From NCBI GenBank assembly GCA_025352105.1, contig JANXUB010000005.1, positions 1-32,518 on the forward strand: a DNA stretch of 32,518 bases, in the 5' to 3' direction. The stretch comes from Burkholderiales bacterium (GTDB taxonomy: Bacteria > Pseudomonadota > Gammaproteobacteria > Burkholderiales > Casimicrobiaceae). Numbering within the stretch: the stretch's first letter is position 1; the number at the start of each line of letters is the position of its first letter. The position numbers and the translations under genes are program-made. Below, piece by piece: positions 17,951 to 27,239 of this stretch. The notes under the pieces are model-generated. The model made no database searches. It was not told the DNA's origin and saw nothing but the letters and a program-made list of their open reading frames with translations.

Positions 17951-19459
17951 TCAATCCTCGACAAACGTCTCGTCGCGCTTTTTGCGGATGGCAGGCAGTG
18001 CAAGAACCACCAAAAGCAATCCTGCGAGCACCAGCATGGACGCGCTGATCGGACGCTCAAGGAAGACCATCGGATCGCCGCGCGACAACAGCATGGCACG
18101 GCGCAGGTTCTCTTCCATCATCGGGCCCAAGATGAAGCCGAGCAGCAAAGGTGCAGCTTCGCATTCAAGCTTCGCGAAGATGTAGCCGATGACGCCGAAG
18201 GCCGCGATGATCCACACGTCAAACGTTGTGTTGTTCACGGTGTACACGCCGATGGCGCAAAACACCAGAATCATCGGATAGAGGAGGCGATACGGAATCT
18301 TCAACAACTGAACCCACATGCCGATCAATGGCAGATTCAGAATCACCAGCATCGCGTTACCCACCCACATCGAAGCGATCAGGCCCCAGAAGAGCTGTGG
18401 ATTCGCCGTGATGACCTGAGGGCCCGGCTGGATGTTGTGAATCGTCATTGCGCCGACCATCAACGCCATAACCGCGTTGGGTGGAATGCCCAGCGTCAGG
18501 AGCGGAATGAAGGAGGTTTGTGCGCCGGCGTTGTTGGCCGACTCAGGGGCGGCGACGCCACGGATGTTGCCTTGACCAAACGGTGGGTTGGCTTTCGGGC
18601 CAGCGATTTTTTTCTCAAGCGTGTACGAGGCAAACGACGCCAATACGGCTCCGCCGCCAGGAAGGATCCCGAGCACTGAGCCGAGCAATGTTCCGCGCGT
18701 AATGGCACCCCAGGAATCCTTGAAATCCTGCACTGTCGGCAACAAGCGGCCCACTTTTGACGTGAACACTTCACGGTCTTCGCCTTGCTCCAGATTGGTA
18801 AGAATTTCACCAATACCGAAGATGCCCATCGCAACGCCCACGAAGCCGATGCCGTCTGTGAGCTCGGGTACATCGAAGCTGTAGCGGGCAACGCCCGAGT
18901 TAACGTCAGTACCGACCAATCCGAGCACGATCCCCAACACCACCATCGCAATCGCTTTGACGATTGAACCGTGCGCCATAGCAATGGCAGCAAAGAGGCC
19001 CAGCACCATCAGCGAGAAGTAGTCCGCAGGACCGAACTTCAACGCCGCTTCCGATAACGGCGGCGCGAACGCAGCCACGAGCAGGGTAGAGAACGAGCCC
19101 GCTATGAACGAGCCGATCGCGGCCATACCCAGCGCCGCGCCAGCGCGACCCTTACGCGCCATCTGGTAGCCGTCCAGTGCGGTCACCACCGAGGACGATT
19201 CGCCGGGCAAGTTAACCAAAATGGCCGTCGTCGAACCGCCGTACTGTGCGCCGTAGTAAATACCGGCCAGCATGATCAGCGCCGAAACCGGTGGCAGCGC
19301 GTAGGTCGTGGGCAGCAGCATCGCGATGGTCGCGACCGGGCCGATGCCGGGGAGCACGCCGATCAGCGTGCCAAGCAGGCAGCCGATGAGCGCGTACAGG
19401 ATGTTGGTGGCTGTGAGCGCAACGCCAAAGCCGAGGGATAGATTGCTAAGTAAGTCCAT
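17951..19459 (-). CDS. tctA: Tripartite tricarboxylate transporter permease, TctA family
   Basis: 'GCLLGTLIGVLPGIGPVATIAMLLP' and 'GIYYGAQYGGSTTAILVNLPGESSSVVTALDGYQMA'. Confidence 0.97.
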   Translation of the reverse strand: MDLLSNLSLGFGVALTATNILYALIGCLLGTLIGVLPGIGPVATIAMLLPTTYALPPVSALIMLAGIYYGAQYGGSTTAILVNLPGESSSVVTALDGYQMARKGRAGAALGMAAIGSFIAGSFSTLLVAAFAPPLSEAALKFGPADYFSLMVLGLFAAIAMAHGSIVKAIAMVVLGIVLGLVGTDVNSGVARYSFDVPELTDGIGFVGVAMGIFGIGEILTNLEQGEDREVFTSKVGRLLPTVQDFKDSWGAITRGTLLGSVLGILPGGGAVLASFASYTLEKKIAGPKANPPFGQGNIRGVAAPESANNAGAQTSFIPLLTLGIPPNAVMALMVGAMTIHNIQPGPQVITANPQLFWGLIASMWVGNAMLVILNLPLIGMWVQLLKIPYRLLYPMILVFCAIGVYTVNNTTFDVWIIAAFGVIGYIFAKLECEAAPLLLGFILGPMMEENLRRAMLLSRGDPMVFLERPISASMLVLAGLLLVVLALPAIRKKRDETFVED

Positions 19460-19465
19460 AGTCGT

Positions 19466-19930
19466 CTAACCACTCCAGGGGAAGAGTTTCATCTGAAGCT
19501 TCAAACCCCAAATAAACACACCGGCACAAAAAATACACATGATGACCGTGATGAAGGCCAGCTCGCGGTAGTTTTTGTCATGCGCGGCGACGCCGGAAAT
19601 AAAGGTCAAGAGCGAGATCGCGATGATCATGCCGAGCGTCGGCAATGTGATACCGAACAGCACCACTGCAACGGTCAGGATGATGACTGGCTTCCACGTC
19701 CAGCCGATGCCTTCTGACTGGGCGTATTGCGCCTGATTTTTCAGGCCGATGCCGGCGATGATGAAGCCCAGACCCGCCATGATGAAGCCCAAAATGCGCG
19801 GAAAAAATCCCGGCCCCATTCGGGCTGCGGTGCCCATCTGATAGTTATATGCGCCAACGACAAAGATCAAACCCACCGCAATAAACATGATTCCGGCAAG
19901 CAGGTCTTTATTTTTTAAGAACCCATTCAA
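19466..19930 (-). CDS. tctB: Tripartite tricarboxylate transporter small subunit, TctB family
   Basis: 'KDLLAGIMFIAVGLIFVVGAYNYQMGTAARMGPGFFPRILGFIMAGLG'; directly upstream of tctA. Confidence 0.95.
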   Translation of the reverse strand: MNGFLKNKDLLAGIMFIAVGLIFVVGAYNYQMGTAARMGPGFFPRILGFIMAGLGFIIAGIGLKNQAQYAQSEGIGWTWKPVIILTVAVVLFGITLPTLGMIIAISLLTFISGVAAHDKNYRELAFITVIMCIFCAGVFIWGLKLQMKLFPWSG

Positions 19931-20042
19931 GTGACATCTCCTCCTGAGTAGTGACTCTAGGATTATGGTCTATCCGTCTGTCGCTTGTCTGTCTTTTCGT
20001 CATTGTTTGGCGACAAATTGCCGCAAGAAATGAAAAGAAATG

Positions 20043-20066
20043 AAAAAGCCACCCGAAGGTGGCTTT
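20043..20066 (-). terminator. Rho-independent terminator of the peptidylprolyl isomerase gene
   Basis: Minus strand reads aaagccaccttcgggtggctttttcatttctttt. Confidence 0.88.
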
Positions 20067-20110
20067 GTTGCGGCGCAACGAAGGCGTGATCGTCGCGTAT
20101 CGCTTGCTGG

Positions 20111-20953
20111 TTACTTCACGCCGGCTTTGACGCGCAGTTCAGCCAGATGCTTCTCGATGACCTGACCTTGCAGGCGTTGTGACAGTTGTTGCTTCACTTC
20201 CTCAAACGCAGGCGCTTTGGCTTCACGGGTGTCATCGAGTTGGATCACGTGGAAACCGAACGGGCTTTGCACCGGCGTCGCTGTGTACTTGCCTTTTTGC
20301 AGAGCGATCATCGCGTCGGCAAACGGCTTGACAAAATTCGAAGGAACCGCCCAGTCAAGGTCGCCTCCGTTTTCTTTCGAGCCGGGATCTTTCGAATTCG
20401 CCTTGGCGAGTTCTTCAAATTTGGAGCCGCCTTGCAACTGCTTGATGATGTTTTCGGCTTCTTCTTTTTTCTCGACGAGGATGTGGCGAGCGCGGTATTC
20501 CTTGTCGCCAAGACCGGCTTTAATTGTCTCGTATTCTTTTTTGAGAACGTCATCGGTGACCGGATTGGCGGTCAAATATTCGTTGATGTAGGCGCGGATC
20601 AGGATCGAGTCACTCGCCACCTGCATTTGCGTTTTCATTGTGCTGGCGCGATCCAGGCCCTTGGCTTTGGCGGCGCGCATGAACAACTCACGGTTGATCA
20701 GTTCGTCGCGCAGAACGGCGCGGAGTTCCGGTGTGTCTGGTTGACCCTGGGCCAGGCGTTCCTTCACGATCAGATCAAGCTGTTCGGATGGAATGGCTAC
20801 GTCGCCTGCGCTTGCAGGACGGGTTGCGGTGGGTGCGGCAACTGGCTTTTTAGCCGGGGCGGGCGTTTGGGCAATCGCAGAGCCAGCCAGCGTCGCAGAC
20901 GCGATTAGCGTTGCAGCAGCAACTGTTGCAAATGAAGAGTATCCAGATTTCAT
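20111..20953 (-). CDS. Parvulin-type peptidylprolyl isomerase with signal peptide
   Basis: 'EYRARHILVEKKEEAENIIKQLQGGSKFEELAKANSKDPGSKENGGDLDWAVPSNFVKPFADAMIALQKG'. Confidence 0.95.
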   Translation of the reverse strand: MKSGYSSFATVAAATLIASATLAGSAIAQTPAPAKKPVAAPTATRPASAGDVAIPSEQLDLIVKERLAQGQPDTPELRAVLRDELINRELFMRAAKAKGLDRASTMKTQMQVASDSILIRAYINEYLTANPVTDDVLKKEYETIKAGLGDKEYRARHILVEKKEEAENIIKQLQGGSKFEELAKANSKDPGSKENGGDLDWAVPSNFVKPFADAMIALQKGKYTATPVQSPFGFHVIQLDDTREAKAPAFEEVKQQLSQRLQGQVIEKHLAELRVKAGVK

Positions 20954-21006
20954 CGTTGTGTGTTCCAGTGATTGAGGATTTAGCTAAGTATTTTGCTAGA
21001 TTTTTG

Positions 21007-21285
21007 CTAAGTTTTGACTAGGGCTTCTTCATCGGGCGTCGCCACCGTCAGTGACAGCGCGTGAATCGTGTGCGGCATCAAGTCCGCCACCAACGCATAA
21101 ACCGCGCGATGCCGGGCAACCGTACTGAGCCCTGAAAAAACGTTGGACACGATTTTCGCCGATAAGTGCCCGCCGCCGGTGTTTCCCGCATGTCCGGCGT
21201 GAAGCGCAGAGTCGTCGCTGATGGTCAAAACCGTCGGCGACAGCGGGGCAAGACGTGCTTCAAGGGCGGCTACAAGCGCGTTCAT
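21007..21285 (-). CDS. BolA family protein
   Basis: Start at the internal Met (MNALVAALEARLAPLSP); 'HAGHAGNTGGGHLSAKIVSNVFSGLSTVARHRAVYALVADLM'. Confidence 0.92.
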   Translation of the reverse strand: MNALVAALEARLAPLSPTVLTISDDSALHAGHAGNTGGGHLSAKIVSNVFSGLSTVARHRAVYALVADLMPHTIHALSLTVATPDEEALVKT

Positions 21286-21839
21286 TTCGGGGCAACCTCG
21301 TTGTCCGGGCTCTCTTTGATGTACTTGGCCAAGAGTGCCACGTTGCCAATCGTGAAGGCGAAGAAGAGGCCCATCGCCCACCACACTTTGAAATTCACCC
21401 ACGTATCGAGGCTGTAATTCGTTGCCACATAGCCGTTAAGAACCGCCATAAAGACAAAAAACACGATCCAGGCCCAAGTCAGTTTGCTCCAGAGCGCGTC
21501 CGGCGCCTGAATCTGCGCCTGCTTGAACACCACCTGAATCCAGTTTTTCTTGAGCACCAGCTTGCCAAACAGGAGCGCCAGTGCAAACGCGCCGTAAAGC
21601 GCAGAGGGCTTCCATTTGATGAAGGTTTCGTCGTGCAACAACAGCGTTGCGCCGCCAAAAATCACGATGATGGCGAGCGAGAGCCACTGCATCGTACTCA
21701 CGCGCTTCGTGCCAAACCACGCCCACGCGATGGCAATTACGGAGGCCGCGATGGCCACGCCGGTAGCGAAGTAGATGTCTTTGAGTTTGTAGGCGACGAA
21801 AAAAAGAATGATCGGCGCGTATTCGAGAAGGAACTGCAT
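21282..21839 (-). CDS. yciB: Septation protein A / YciB family inner membrane protein
   Basis: 'MQFLLEYAPIILFFVAYKLKDIYFATGVAI', 'HDETFIKWKPSALYGAFALALL', 'WVNFKVWWAMGLFFAFTIGNV'. Confidence 0.95.
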   Translation of the reverse strand: MQFLLEYAPIILFFVAYKLKDIYFATGVAIAASVIAIAWAWFGTKRVSTMQWLSLAIIVIFGGATLLLHDETFIKWKPSALYGAFALALLFGKLVLKKNWIQVVFKQAQIQAPDALWSKLTWAWIVFFVFMAVLNGYVATNYSLDTWVNFKVWWAMGLFFAFTIGNVALLAKYIKESPDNEVAPK

Positions 21840-21900
21840 GGAATAGCATTGTATGCAGGCCGCATTCATACGCTGCGGCCACCGCGTTTAATAAATGTTG

Positions 21901-21928
21901 TTGACAATTTAATTGTGTGCAATATAAT
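21901..21928 (+). promoter_or_regulatory. ohrR promoter with embedded OhrR-type palindrome
   Basis: TTGACA (21901-21906), 16-nt spacer, TATAAT (21923-21928); palindrome ACAATT-T-AATTGT at 21904-21916. Confidence 0.85.
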
Positions 21929-21936
21929 TTCTGAAA

Positions 21937-22416
21937 ATGAACGCAAAAAGCTCACTTTTAGACCTCGATCGCCAGCTCTGTTTTGCGCTTTATGCGGCGT
22001 CGCTCGCGATGACCAAGGCGTACAAGCCGATCTTGGCGGAGCTGGGTCTGACCTACCCGCAGTACCTCGTCATGCTCGCGCTCTGGCAGCACGGCTCGCA
22101 ACGTGTGGGCGAACTCGGTGAGCGGCTGGGTCTTGACTCCGGCACGCTGACGCCGCTTGCAAAACGTCTGCAAGCACTGGGGCTTATTGAGCGTGAGCGC
22201 AGCGCCGTCGACGAACGACAGGTCGAAATAACCCTGACCGCAGCGGGCCAACAATTGCGCGCTCGTGCCGAACCGATACCGCTGTGCGTGATGCAGCTCA
22301 CGGGCTGCCAATTGCCGCAACTTGAATCCCTGACGCGTGAGTTGAAAGACTTGCGCCACCAACTCGCCTCGGCGTACCCCGCAGAGGCGAACCTTTTCCC
22401 CCCACTGAAAACCTAG
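21937..22416 (+). CDS. ohrR: MarR-family organic peroxide sensor OhrR
   Basis: 'LDRQLCFALYAASLAMTKAYKPILAELGLTYPQYLVMLALWQ' with the OhrR-type reactive Cys; adjacent to ohr. Confidence 0.94.
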   Translation: MNAKSSLLDLDRQLCFALYAASLAMTKAYKPILAELGLTYPQYLVMLALWQHGSQRVGELGERLGLDSGTLTPLAKRLQALGLIERERSAVDERQVEITLTAAGQQLRARAEPIPLCVMQLTGCQLPQLESLTRELKDLRHQLASAYPAEANLFPPLKT

Positions 22417-22425
22417 GAAATCACC

Positions 22426-22851
22426 ATGTCCATCGAAAAAGTACTCTACCGCGCCGAAGCCACCTCCACCGGCGGTCGTGAAGGCTCGTCGCGTTCGTCC
22501 GACGGCATTCTTGACGTCAAACTCACCACGCCAAAAGAGCTCGGCGGCAACGGCCTTCCCGGCACCAACCCCGAGCAACTGTTCGCAGCGGGTTATAGCG
22601 CCTGCTTCCTCGGTGCGTTGAAATATGTAGCGGCTGCCGCCAAAGTCGCGCTGCCAGCCGAGACAAAAATCACGGGAAACGTTGGCATCGGTCAGATTCC
22701 GACGGGCTTTGGCATCGAAGTCACCCTGACTGTTGATATTCCGGGCGTTGACCGTGCCGTCGCACAAGGATTGGTCGACAAGGCACACGTCGTATGCCCG
22801 TACTCGAACGCAACGCGTAGCAATATTGACGTTACGCTAAAGCTCGCGTAA
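22426..22851 (+). CDS. ohr: Organic hydroperoxide resistance protein Ohr
   Basis: '[25 protein letters not shown]' and '[19 protein letters not shown]' (both redox cysteines). Confidence 0.97.
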   Translation: MSIEKVLYRAEATSTGGREGSSRSSDGILDVKLTTPKELGGNGLPGTNPEQLFAAGYSACFLGALKYVAAAAKVALPAETKITGNVGIGQIPTGFGIEVTLTVDIPGVDRAVAQGLVDKAHVVCPYSNATRSNIDVTLKLA

Positions 22852-22869
22852 GCGGCGATTGACGTGTGG

Positions 22870-23421
22870 TCAGGCGTGCCATCGCACGCCGAGCCGTGAC
22901 CAGTCAAAGGTCGGGCCTGGATCAATCTTCCGGCCCGGCGCGATTTCGCTGTGCGTGGCGACCGCCTTGATCGCGTAGTTTTGCTTGATCGCCCCCAGCA
23001 ATGCGTCCAGCGCAAAGTACTGCGGATCAACAAACGCGGTGACGGCGTCGCCTTCGATCTCGATCCCGATTGAAAAATCATTGCATCCGCTGCGTCCTCG
23101 CCATGCTGAAATGCCAGCGTGCCAAGCGCGATCATTGCAACTTACAAACTGAAGCACTTCACCTGTTCGCCGCAAGAAAAAGTGCGCTGATACATGAATG
23201 TCCGCCAGCTCGGAGAGCATCGGATAACGCGCAACATCCAGCCGATTTTCAAAAAAGTCACTAACGGCGCTGCCTTCAAACTGTCCGGCGGGAAGACTGA
23301 TGTGATGCAGCACTACGATTTTTGCCGGTGTTTCTGCGGGCCGTGGATTAAAGTTTGGGCTGGCGCGCCGCGCCGCCCCGCTCCACCAACCGTCGGTCCA
23401 CGCCGGGGCATCAGAGGTCAT
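22870..23421 (-). CDS. ampD: 1,6-anhydro-N-acetylmuramyl-L-alanine amidase AmpD
   Basis: 'IVVLHHISLPAGQF', 'VSAHFFLRRTGEVLQFVSCNDRAWHAG', 'THSEIAPGRKIDPGPTFDW'. Internal Met (MTSDAPAW) preferred as start. Confidence 0.93.
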   Translation of the reverse strand: MTSDAPAWTDGWWSGAARRASPNFNPRPAETPAKIVVLHHISLPAGQFEGSAVSDFFENRLDVARYPMLSELADIHVSAHFFLRRTGEVLQFVSCNDRAWHAGISAWRGRSGCNDFSIGIEIEGDAVTAFVDPQYFALDALLGAIKQNYAIKAVATHSEIAPGRKIDPGPTFDWSRLGVRWHA

Positions 23422-24826
23422 CGGGTTCCATGCCAAGCCGCTCCAGCCGGTAGCGCATGGAGCGAAAAGTGATACCCAAAAGCTTTGCCGCCTGCGTGCG
23501 ATTGCCACGCGTTTGCGCCAAGGCTAATTCGAGCGTTTCGCGTTCGCTTCTATCGAGAAAATCCTGTAGCGGCGTTCGGCCAGCCAACGTCCCGGCATCA
23601 GCACCCACGCTTGATGCGGCCGCCTGCGTGACGGGATGGTCGTCGACCGTTAGCCGCAAATCCGAAGCCTCGATCATGTCGGGATTTTCGGCGAGCGCTA
23701 CGGCGCGTTCCAGTACGTTCTCAAGCTCGCGCACATTACCCGGAAAGCTGTAGCGCATGAGCGCACTGGACGCACCGGGCGAGAGCTTCGCGTTGGAACT
23801 TCCGGTGACACGGGCTAGCGTGCGTGAAGCGATCACTGGAATGTCTGACGCGATTTCGCGCAACGCAGGCATCTCAACCTGCAACACGTTGAGACGATAA
23901 AACAGATCCTGCCGGAAGAGGCCGGATTGCACCAATGTGGTCAAGTTTTTGTGCGTCGCGCTGACGATGCGAACGTCAATTGCGTCCTCTGCCGTATTGC
24001 CGACTTTGCGAACACGTTTCTCCTGAATTGCACGCAATAATTTCACTTGCAGCGACAGCGGCAAGTCCGCTACTTCGTCTAGAAACAACGTGCCGCCGGT
24101 TGCGGCCTGAAAGAAGCCGTCGCGATCCGTTTCTGCGCCCGTGAATGCGCCTTTACGGTAGCCGAAAAATTCGCTTTCCATCAGATTCTCAGGGATCGCA
24201 CCGCAGTTCACGGCGACAAACGGCCCGGCTGCGCGTGGCCCGTTGCTGTGCAGGATGCGCGCGGCGAGTTCCTTGCCAGTTCCAGATTCGCCGTGGACGT
24301 GGGTGGCGGTGTTGGTGTTGGCGAGCTTGGCGAGCAGGTTGCGCAGGGCCACAATCGCGTGCGATTCGCCAATGAGTGCGGGCGCACTGCTGGTCGGAGC
24401 CGCGGTGGACTGCGACGCGCTGGCGGGCGGCGCTGCGCGGCGCTCAGGCAGCTTGATCGCGGACTTGACCAGCGTGCGTAGCTGATCGAGCGACACCGGT
24501 TTGGCGAGATAGTCAAAGGCACCCGCCTTTAACGCTGCCACCGCGTTGTCAGCGTTACCGAATGCGGTGATGACGGCGCAGGGTAAATCGAGTCCTCGCT
24601 CGGCAATCGCCGCTAGCACATCGAGTCCGGTCCCATCGCCCAGATTCATGTCGGTGAGGCATAACGAATAGCTCTGCTTGTCGAGCGCCGCAATGGCGCT
24701 TTGTCGCGAGTCGGCGGTGACGACTTCGAGCCCGAGCTTGGTGAGCGTCAATTGCATCAGGGTCAACAAGTCGGGTTCATCGTCCACGACGAGTACACGA
24801 GGCGTTGCTTCCAGTCTTTTGGCCAT
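23411..24826 (-). CDS. pilR: Sigma-54-dependent response regulator, PilR-like
   Basis: Receiver 'RVLVVDDEPDLLTLMQ', AAA+ 'HVHGESGTGKELAARILH' and 'GYRKGAFTGAETDRDGFFQAATGGTLFLDEVADL', C-terminal Fis HTH; next to pilS-like kinase. Confidence 0.94.
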   Translation of the reverse strand: MAKRLEATPRVLVVDDEPDLLTLMQLTLTKLGLEVVTADSRQSAIAALDKQSYSLCLTDMNLGDGTGLDVLAAIAERGLDLPCAVITAFGNADNAVAALKAGAFDYLAKPVSLDQLRTLVKSAIKLPERRAAPPASASQSTAAPTSSAPALIGESHAIVALRNLLAKLANTNTATHVHGESGTGKELAARILHSNGPRAAGPFVAVNCGAIPENLMESEFFGYRKGAFTGAETDRDGFFQAATGGTLFLDEVADLPLSLQVKLLRAIQEKRVRKVGNTAEDAIDVRIVSATHKNLTTLVQSGLFRQDLFYRLNVLQVEMPALREIASDIPVIASRTLARVTGSSNAKLSPGASSALMRYSFPGNVRELENVLERAVALAENPDMIEASDLRLTVDDHPVTQAAASSVGADAGTLAGRTPLQDFLDRSERETLELALAQTRGNRTQAAKLLGITFRSMRYRLERLGMEPDDL

Positions 24827-24830
24827 AGTT

Positions 24831-26453
24831 TTATGCTTCCCGTTCCGGCATCAGTGGCAATTCGAGCACAAATCGCGCGCCTTTTTGTGAGGATCCGAGT
24901 CGTACGCTGCCACCGTTGGCAAGCGCAAGTTCGCGGACAAGATACAGGCCCAAACCCGTGCTGCCGCTGCCGCTAAAAAACGGCTCAAAAATGCGATCAG
25001 CAGCCTCGGGGGCAACGCCTGCGCCATCATCCACCACGTTGATGATGGCGCGCTGCATTTCGTCATTGATGGTCGCAAGCACCGTCACGCTGTCGGATAC
25101 TTTTTGTGAATGTCGCCACGCATTTGACATCAAATTGACGAGCATTTCATCCAGATGGCTGCGATCAACGTAGATGGTCGCATCCTCTGGCAGGGCGAGA
25201 CGAAACGCCGCGCGTGGCGCGGGCAGCGACTGGCACAACTCGTCGACCAGTTCGATCACTGCCTCGTGCAACTGTACCGCGCCGGGCGTGCCGCGATCAC
25301 GGCGGCCAAGAAGCGATACATCGCGCACGATGCGGTCAATGCGATCCACGTTTTTATCGATCATGGTGGCAAGCGCACGGGCACCGGGGTTGTCGCTAAC
25401 TTCCTCGCCGATCAGCTGTGCGGCCTGCTTGATCGCGGAGAGCGGATTGCGGATTTCGTGGGCAATACTCGCCGACAATCGCCCGAGCGCGGCCAGTTTG
25501 ATTTGCTGTGCTTGCGCCTCCGCCGCCTCGACGTCTTCCAAAAAAATGAGCGTTCCGGCGCGTTGCTCAAGATCGACCGGCATCATGCGCGGCGTCAACA
25601 AACGCGCGCCGTCAGCCGTGCGAATCGGGGAGCCGTCGATGGTTGAGTTATGCAGGAAGTAGGACATCCAGCGCGCATGCAAATCAGCTGACAGGTCGCT
25701 CAACTGCAAGTCTGATCGCATCATTGCTTCGTCGCTGCCGAGCCAGCGCGTGGCCTGGGGATTGGCCATCACCACTTGCCCCAACGCACCGATGACCAGA
25801 ACGCCGTCGTTTAGCTCGCTGATCACTACCTGATTGATATGCGCCAGACGACGGATATCGGCGGTACGCAGCTGCACTTTTTGCTCGGATTCTTCGGCGC
25901 TGCGACCGAGCAAGATGCCAATCGCCGTCAGCAAAAAATAACCGGCTCCTACCAGTGCTGCCTGCGTCAGCGCCTGCACGCTGGCCGAGCGCAACGCAAG
26001 CTCGGCGACGAGCAGCGTAATGCTCGCCAACGCCGCATGGCCGAAGGCGATGCGATCACGCAGGAACCAGCCATGCGCCGCGAGAATGGGGTAGAGATAA
26101 GTCGCATAAGTCGCCACCGGGCTTTGCGAATCAAAGTAGATAACAACGGTGAATAGGAGATCGATAGCCAGCTGGACAAGCAGTAGCCCGGAAACACCGC
26201 CCTTGAATCGAGGCAGCGTCAAGAGGCTCAGCAGCGACCAGATTGCGTACGCCGCGGCCGCCGAATAGCTGACCGCATGCAGGCTGGTGCCAGCGGTCGC
26301 AATGGCGAGCGCGATGGCGGCAACGCATCGATACAGCGACAAAAGCCGCAGCAACCGAAGCGTTGTCGCTCCGAACACCGACGGCGCTAGCGCCTCCGAC
26401 TGAAGCCTAGCGCTTTTGCGCGCAGCGCTCGTCGCCACAGCTCCAGCCTCCAC
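24831..26453 (-). CDS. pilS: PAS-domain sensor histidine kinase, PilS-like (start uncertain)
   Basis: N-terminal multi-TM region, H-box 'LGRLSASIAHEIRNPLSAIKQAAQLI', HATPase 'IINVVDDGAGVAPEAADRIFEPFFSGSGSTGLGLYLVRELALANGG'. Confidence 0.93.
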   Translation of the reverse strand: MEAGAVATSAARKSARLQSEALAPSVFGATTLRLLRLLSLYRCVAAIALAIATAGTSLHAVSYSAAAAYAIWSLLSLLTLPRFKGGVSGLLLVQLAIDLLFTVVIYFDSQSPVATYATYLYPILAAHGWFLRDRIAFGHAALASITLLVAELALRSASVQALTQAALVGAGYFLLTAIGILLGRSAEESEQKVQLRTADIRRLAHINQVVISELNDGVLVIGALGQVVMANPQATRWLGSDEAMMRSDLQLSDLSADLHARWMSYFLHNSTIDGSPIRTADGARLLTPRMMPVDLEQRAGTLIFLEDVEAAEAQAQQIKLAALGRLSASIAHEIRNPLSAIKQAAQLIGEEVSDNPGARALATMIDKNVDRIDRIVRDVSLLGRRDRGTPGAVQLHEAVIELVDELCQSLPAPRAAFRLALPEDATIYVDRSHLDEMLVNLMSNAWRHSQKVSDSVTVLATINDEMQRAIINVVDDGAGVAPEAADRIFEPFFSGSGSTGLGLYLVRELALANGGSVRLGSSQKGARFVLELPLMPEREA

Positions 26454-26703
26454 GTTTCATGACGGCATTTGCCTTCGGAGTGAACACGCCGCAACGTTCG
26501 CACTTGACCATCGCGTCGGTCGCGGGTTTGTCGTCGCGCTTTCTGTTCGGATCATCCGGCTTGTCGCGATTTTCGTCGTCGCGATCTCGCTGTTCATTCC
26601 GGGTTTTATGGACAGAAACCAGTCGCAATGCCAGCAGCACCAGAAAAAATACGATGATCCAGAATATGATTTTCCCCACTGCTTGCGACCCTAACCCTTT
26701 CAA
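26407..26703 (-). CDS. PP0621-like small membrane protein with Cys-rich C-terminus
   Basis: One TM segment followed by 'MVKCERCGVFTPKANAVMKRGGWSCGDERCAQKR'. Confidence 0.8.
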   Translation of the reverse strand: MKGLGSQAVGKIIFWIIVFFLVLLALRLVSVHKTRNEQRDRDDENRDKPDDPNRKRDDKPATDAMVKCERCGVFTPKANAVMKRGGWSCGDERCAQKR

Positions 26704-26778
26704 GACAATTCACGAGTAGACTTCGCGAATAGTCTAGCAGCGTGGCATACGCCCACATCGTCATCAACAGGAGACATC

Positions 26779-27177
26779 ATGAGTCAAGCAGCAAACGAAC
26801 CTTGGGCAGCATGGGCCGAATCGATGCAAAAAATGATGTCAAACCCGGCCGCATTGAACCCGTTTGCCGGGATGATGGGTGTGCCCGGAGCGGGGGCGGC
26901 AGGCGCTGGCGCTGCCTTTGATCCGCAGCAGTTTATGAAGGCGATTGATCCAGCGGAAATTGATCGCCGCATTCAGGATTTGCGTGCGGTCGAGGCATGG
27001 ATGAAGCTCTCACTGTCTGGGCTCGAGATGTCGATCAAAACGATGGCGATGCAGCGTGATGCGTACGCCTCGTTCAACAAAATGAGCGAGTCAGCAACCC
27101 AGTCAATGAAAGAAGGCGCTGAATCGATGGAGCGCACGGTAAAACGAGCGGCACGGAGCAGTGCGCGGCGACGCTAA
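26779..27177 (+). CDS. phaM: PhaM-like polyhydroxyalkanoate granule regulatory protein
   Basis: 'AIDPAEIDRRIQDLRAVEAWMKLSLSGLEMSIKTMAMQRDAYAS' and basic tail 'RTVKRAARSSARRR'; caggaga RBS. Confidence 0.85.
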   Translation: MSQAANEPWAAWAESMQKMMSNPAALNPFAGMMGVPGAGAAGAGAAFDPQQFMKAIDPAEIDRRIQDLRAVEAWMKLSLSGLEMSIKTMAMQRDAYASFNKMSESATQSMKEGAESMERTVKRAARSSARRR

Positions 27178-27239
27178 GCACTTTCCCACCCTCCAGCTTT
27201 TTGTCTTTGGAGCGCCGACAGACGCAGTGGCAACTAGTA

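Noticed and set aside
17642-18679. 345-aa plus-strand ORF
   Set aside because: Runs antisense through the FAH-family gene start, a terminator and tctA; His/Gln/Arg-rich, no domain.
20186-20908. 240-aa plus-strand ORF
   Set aside because: Antisense to the well-supported peptidylprolyl isomerase gene.
21255-22121. 288-aa plus-strand ORF
   Set aside because: Antisense to yciB and out of frame with ohrR; crosses the ohrR promoter.
21958-22788. 276-aa minus-strand ORF
   Set aside because: Antisense to both ohrR and ohr, which have clear family motifs.
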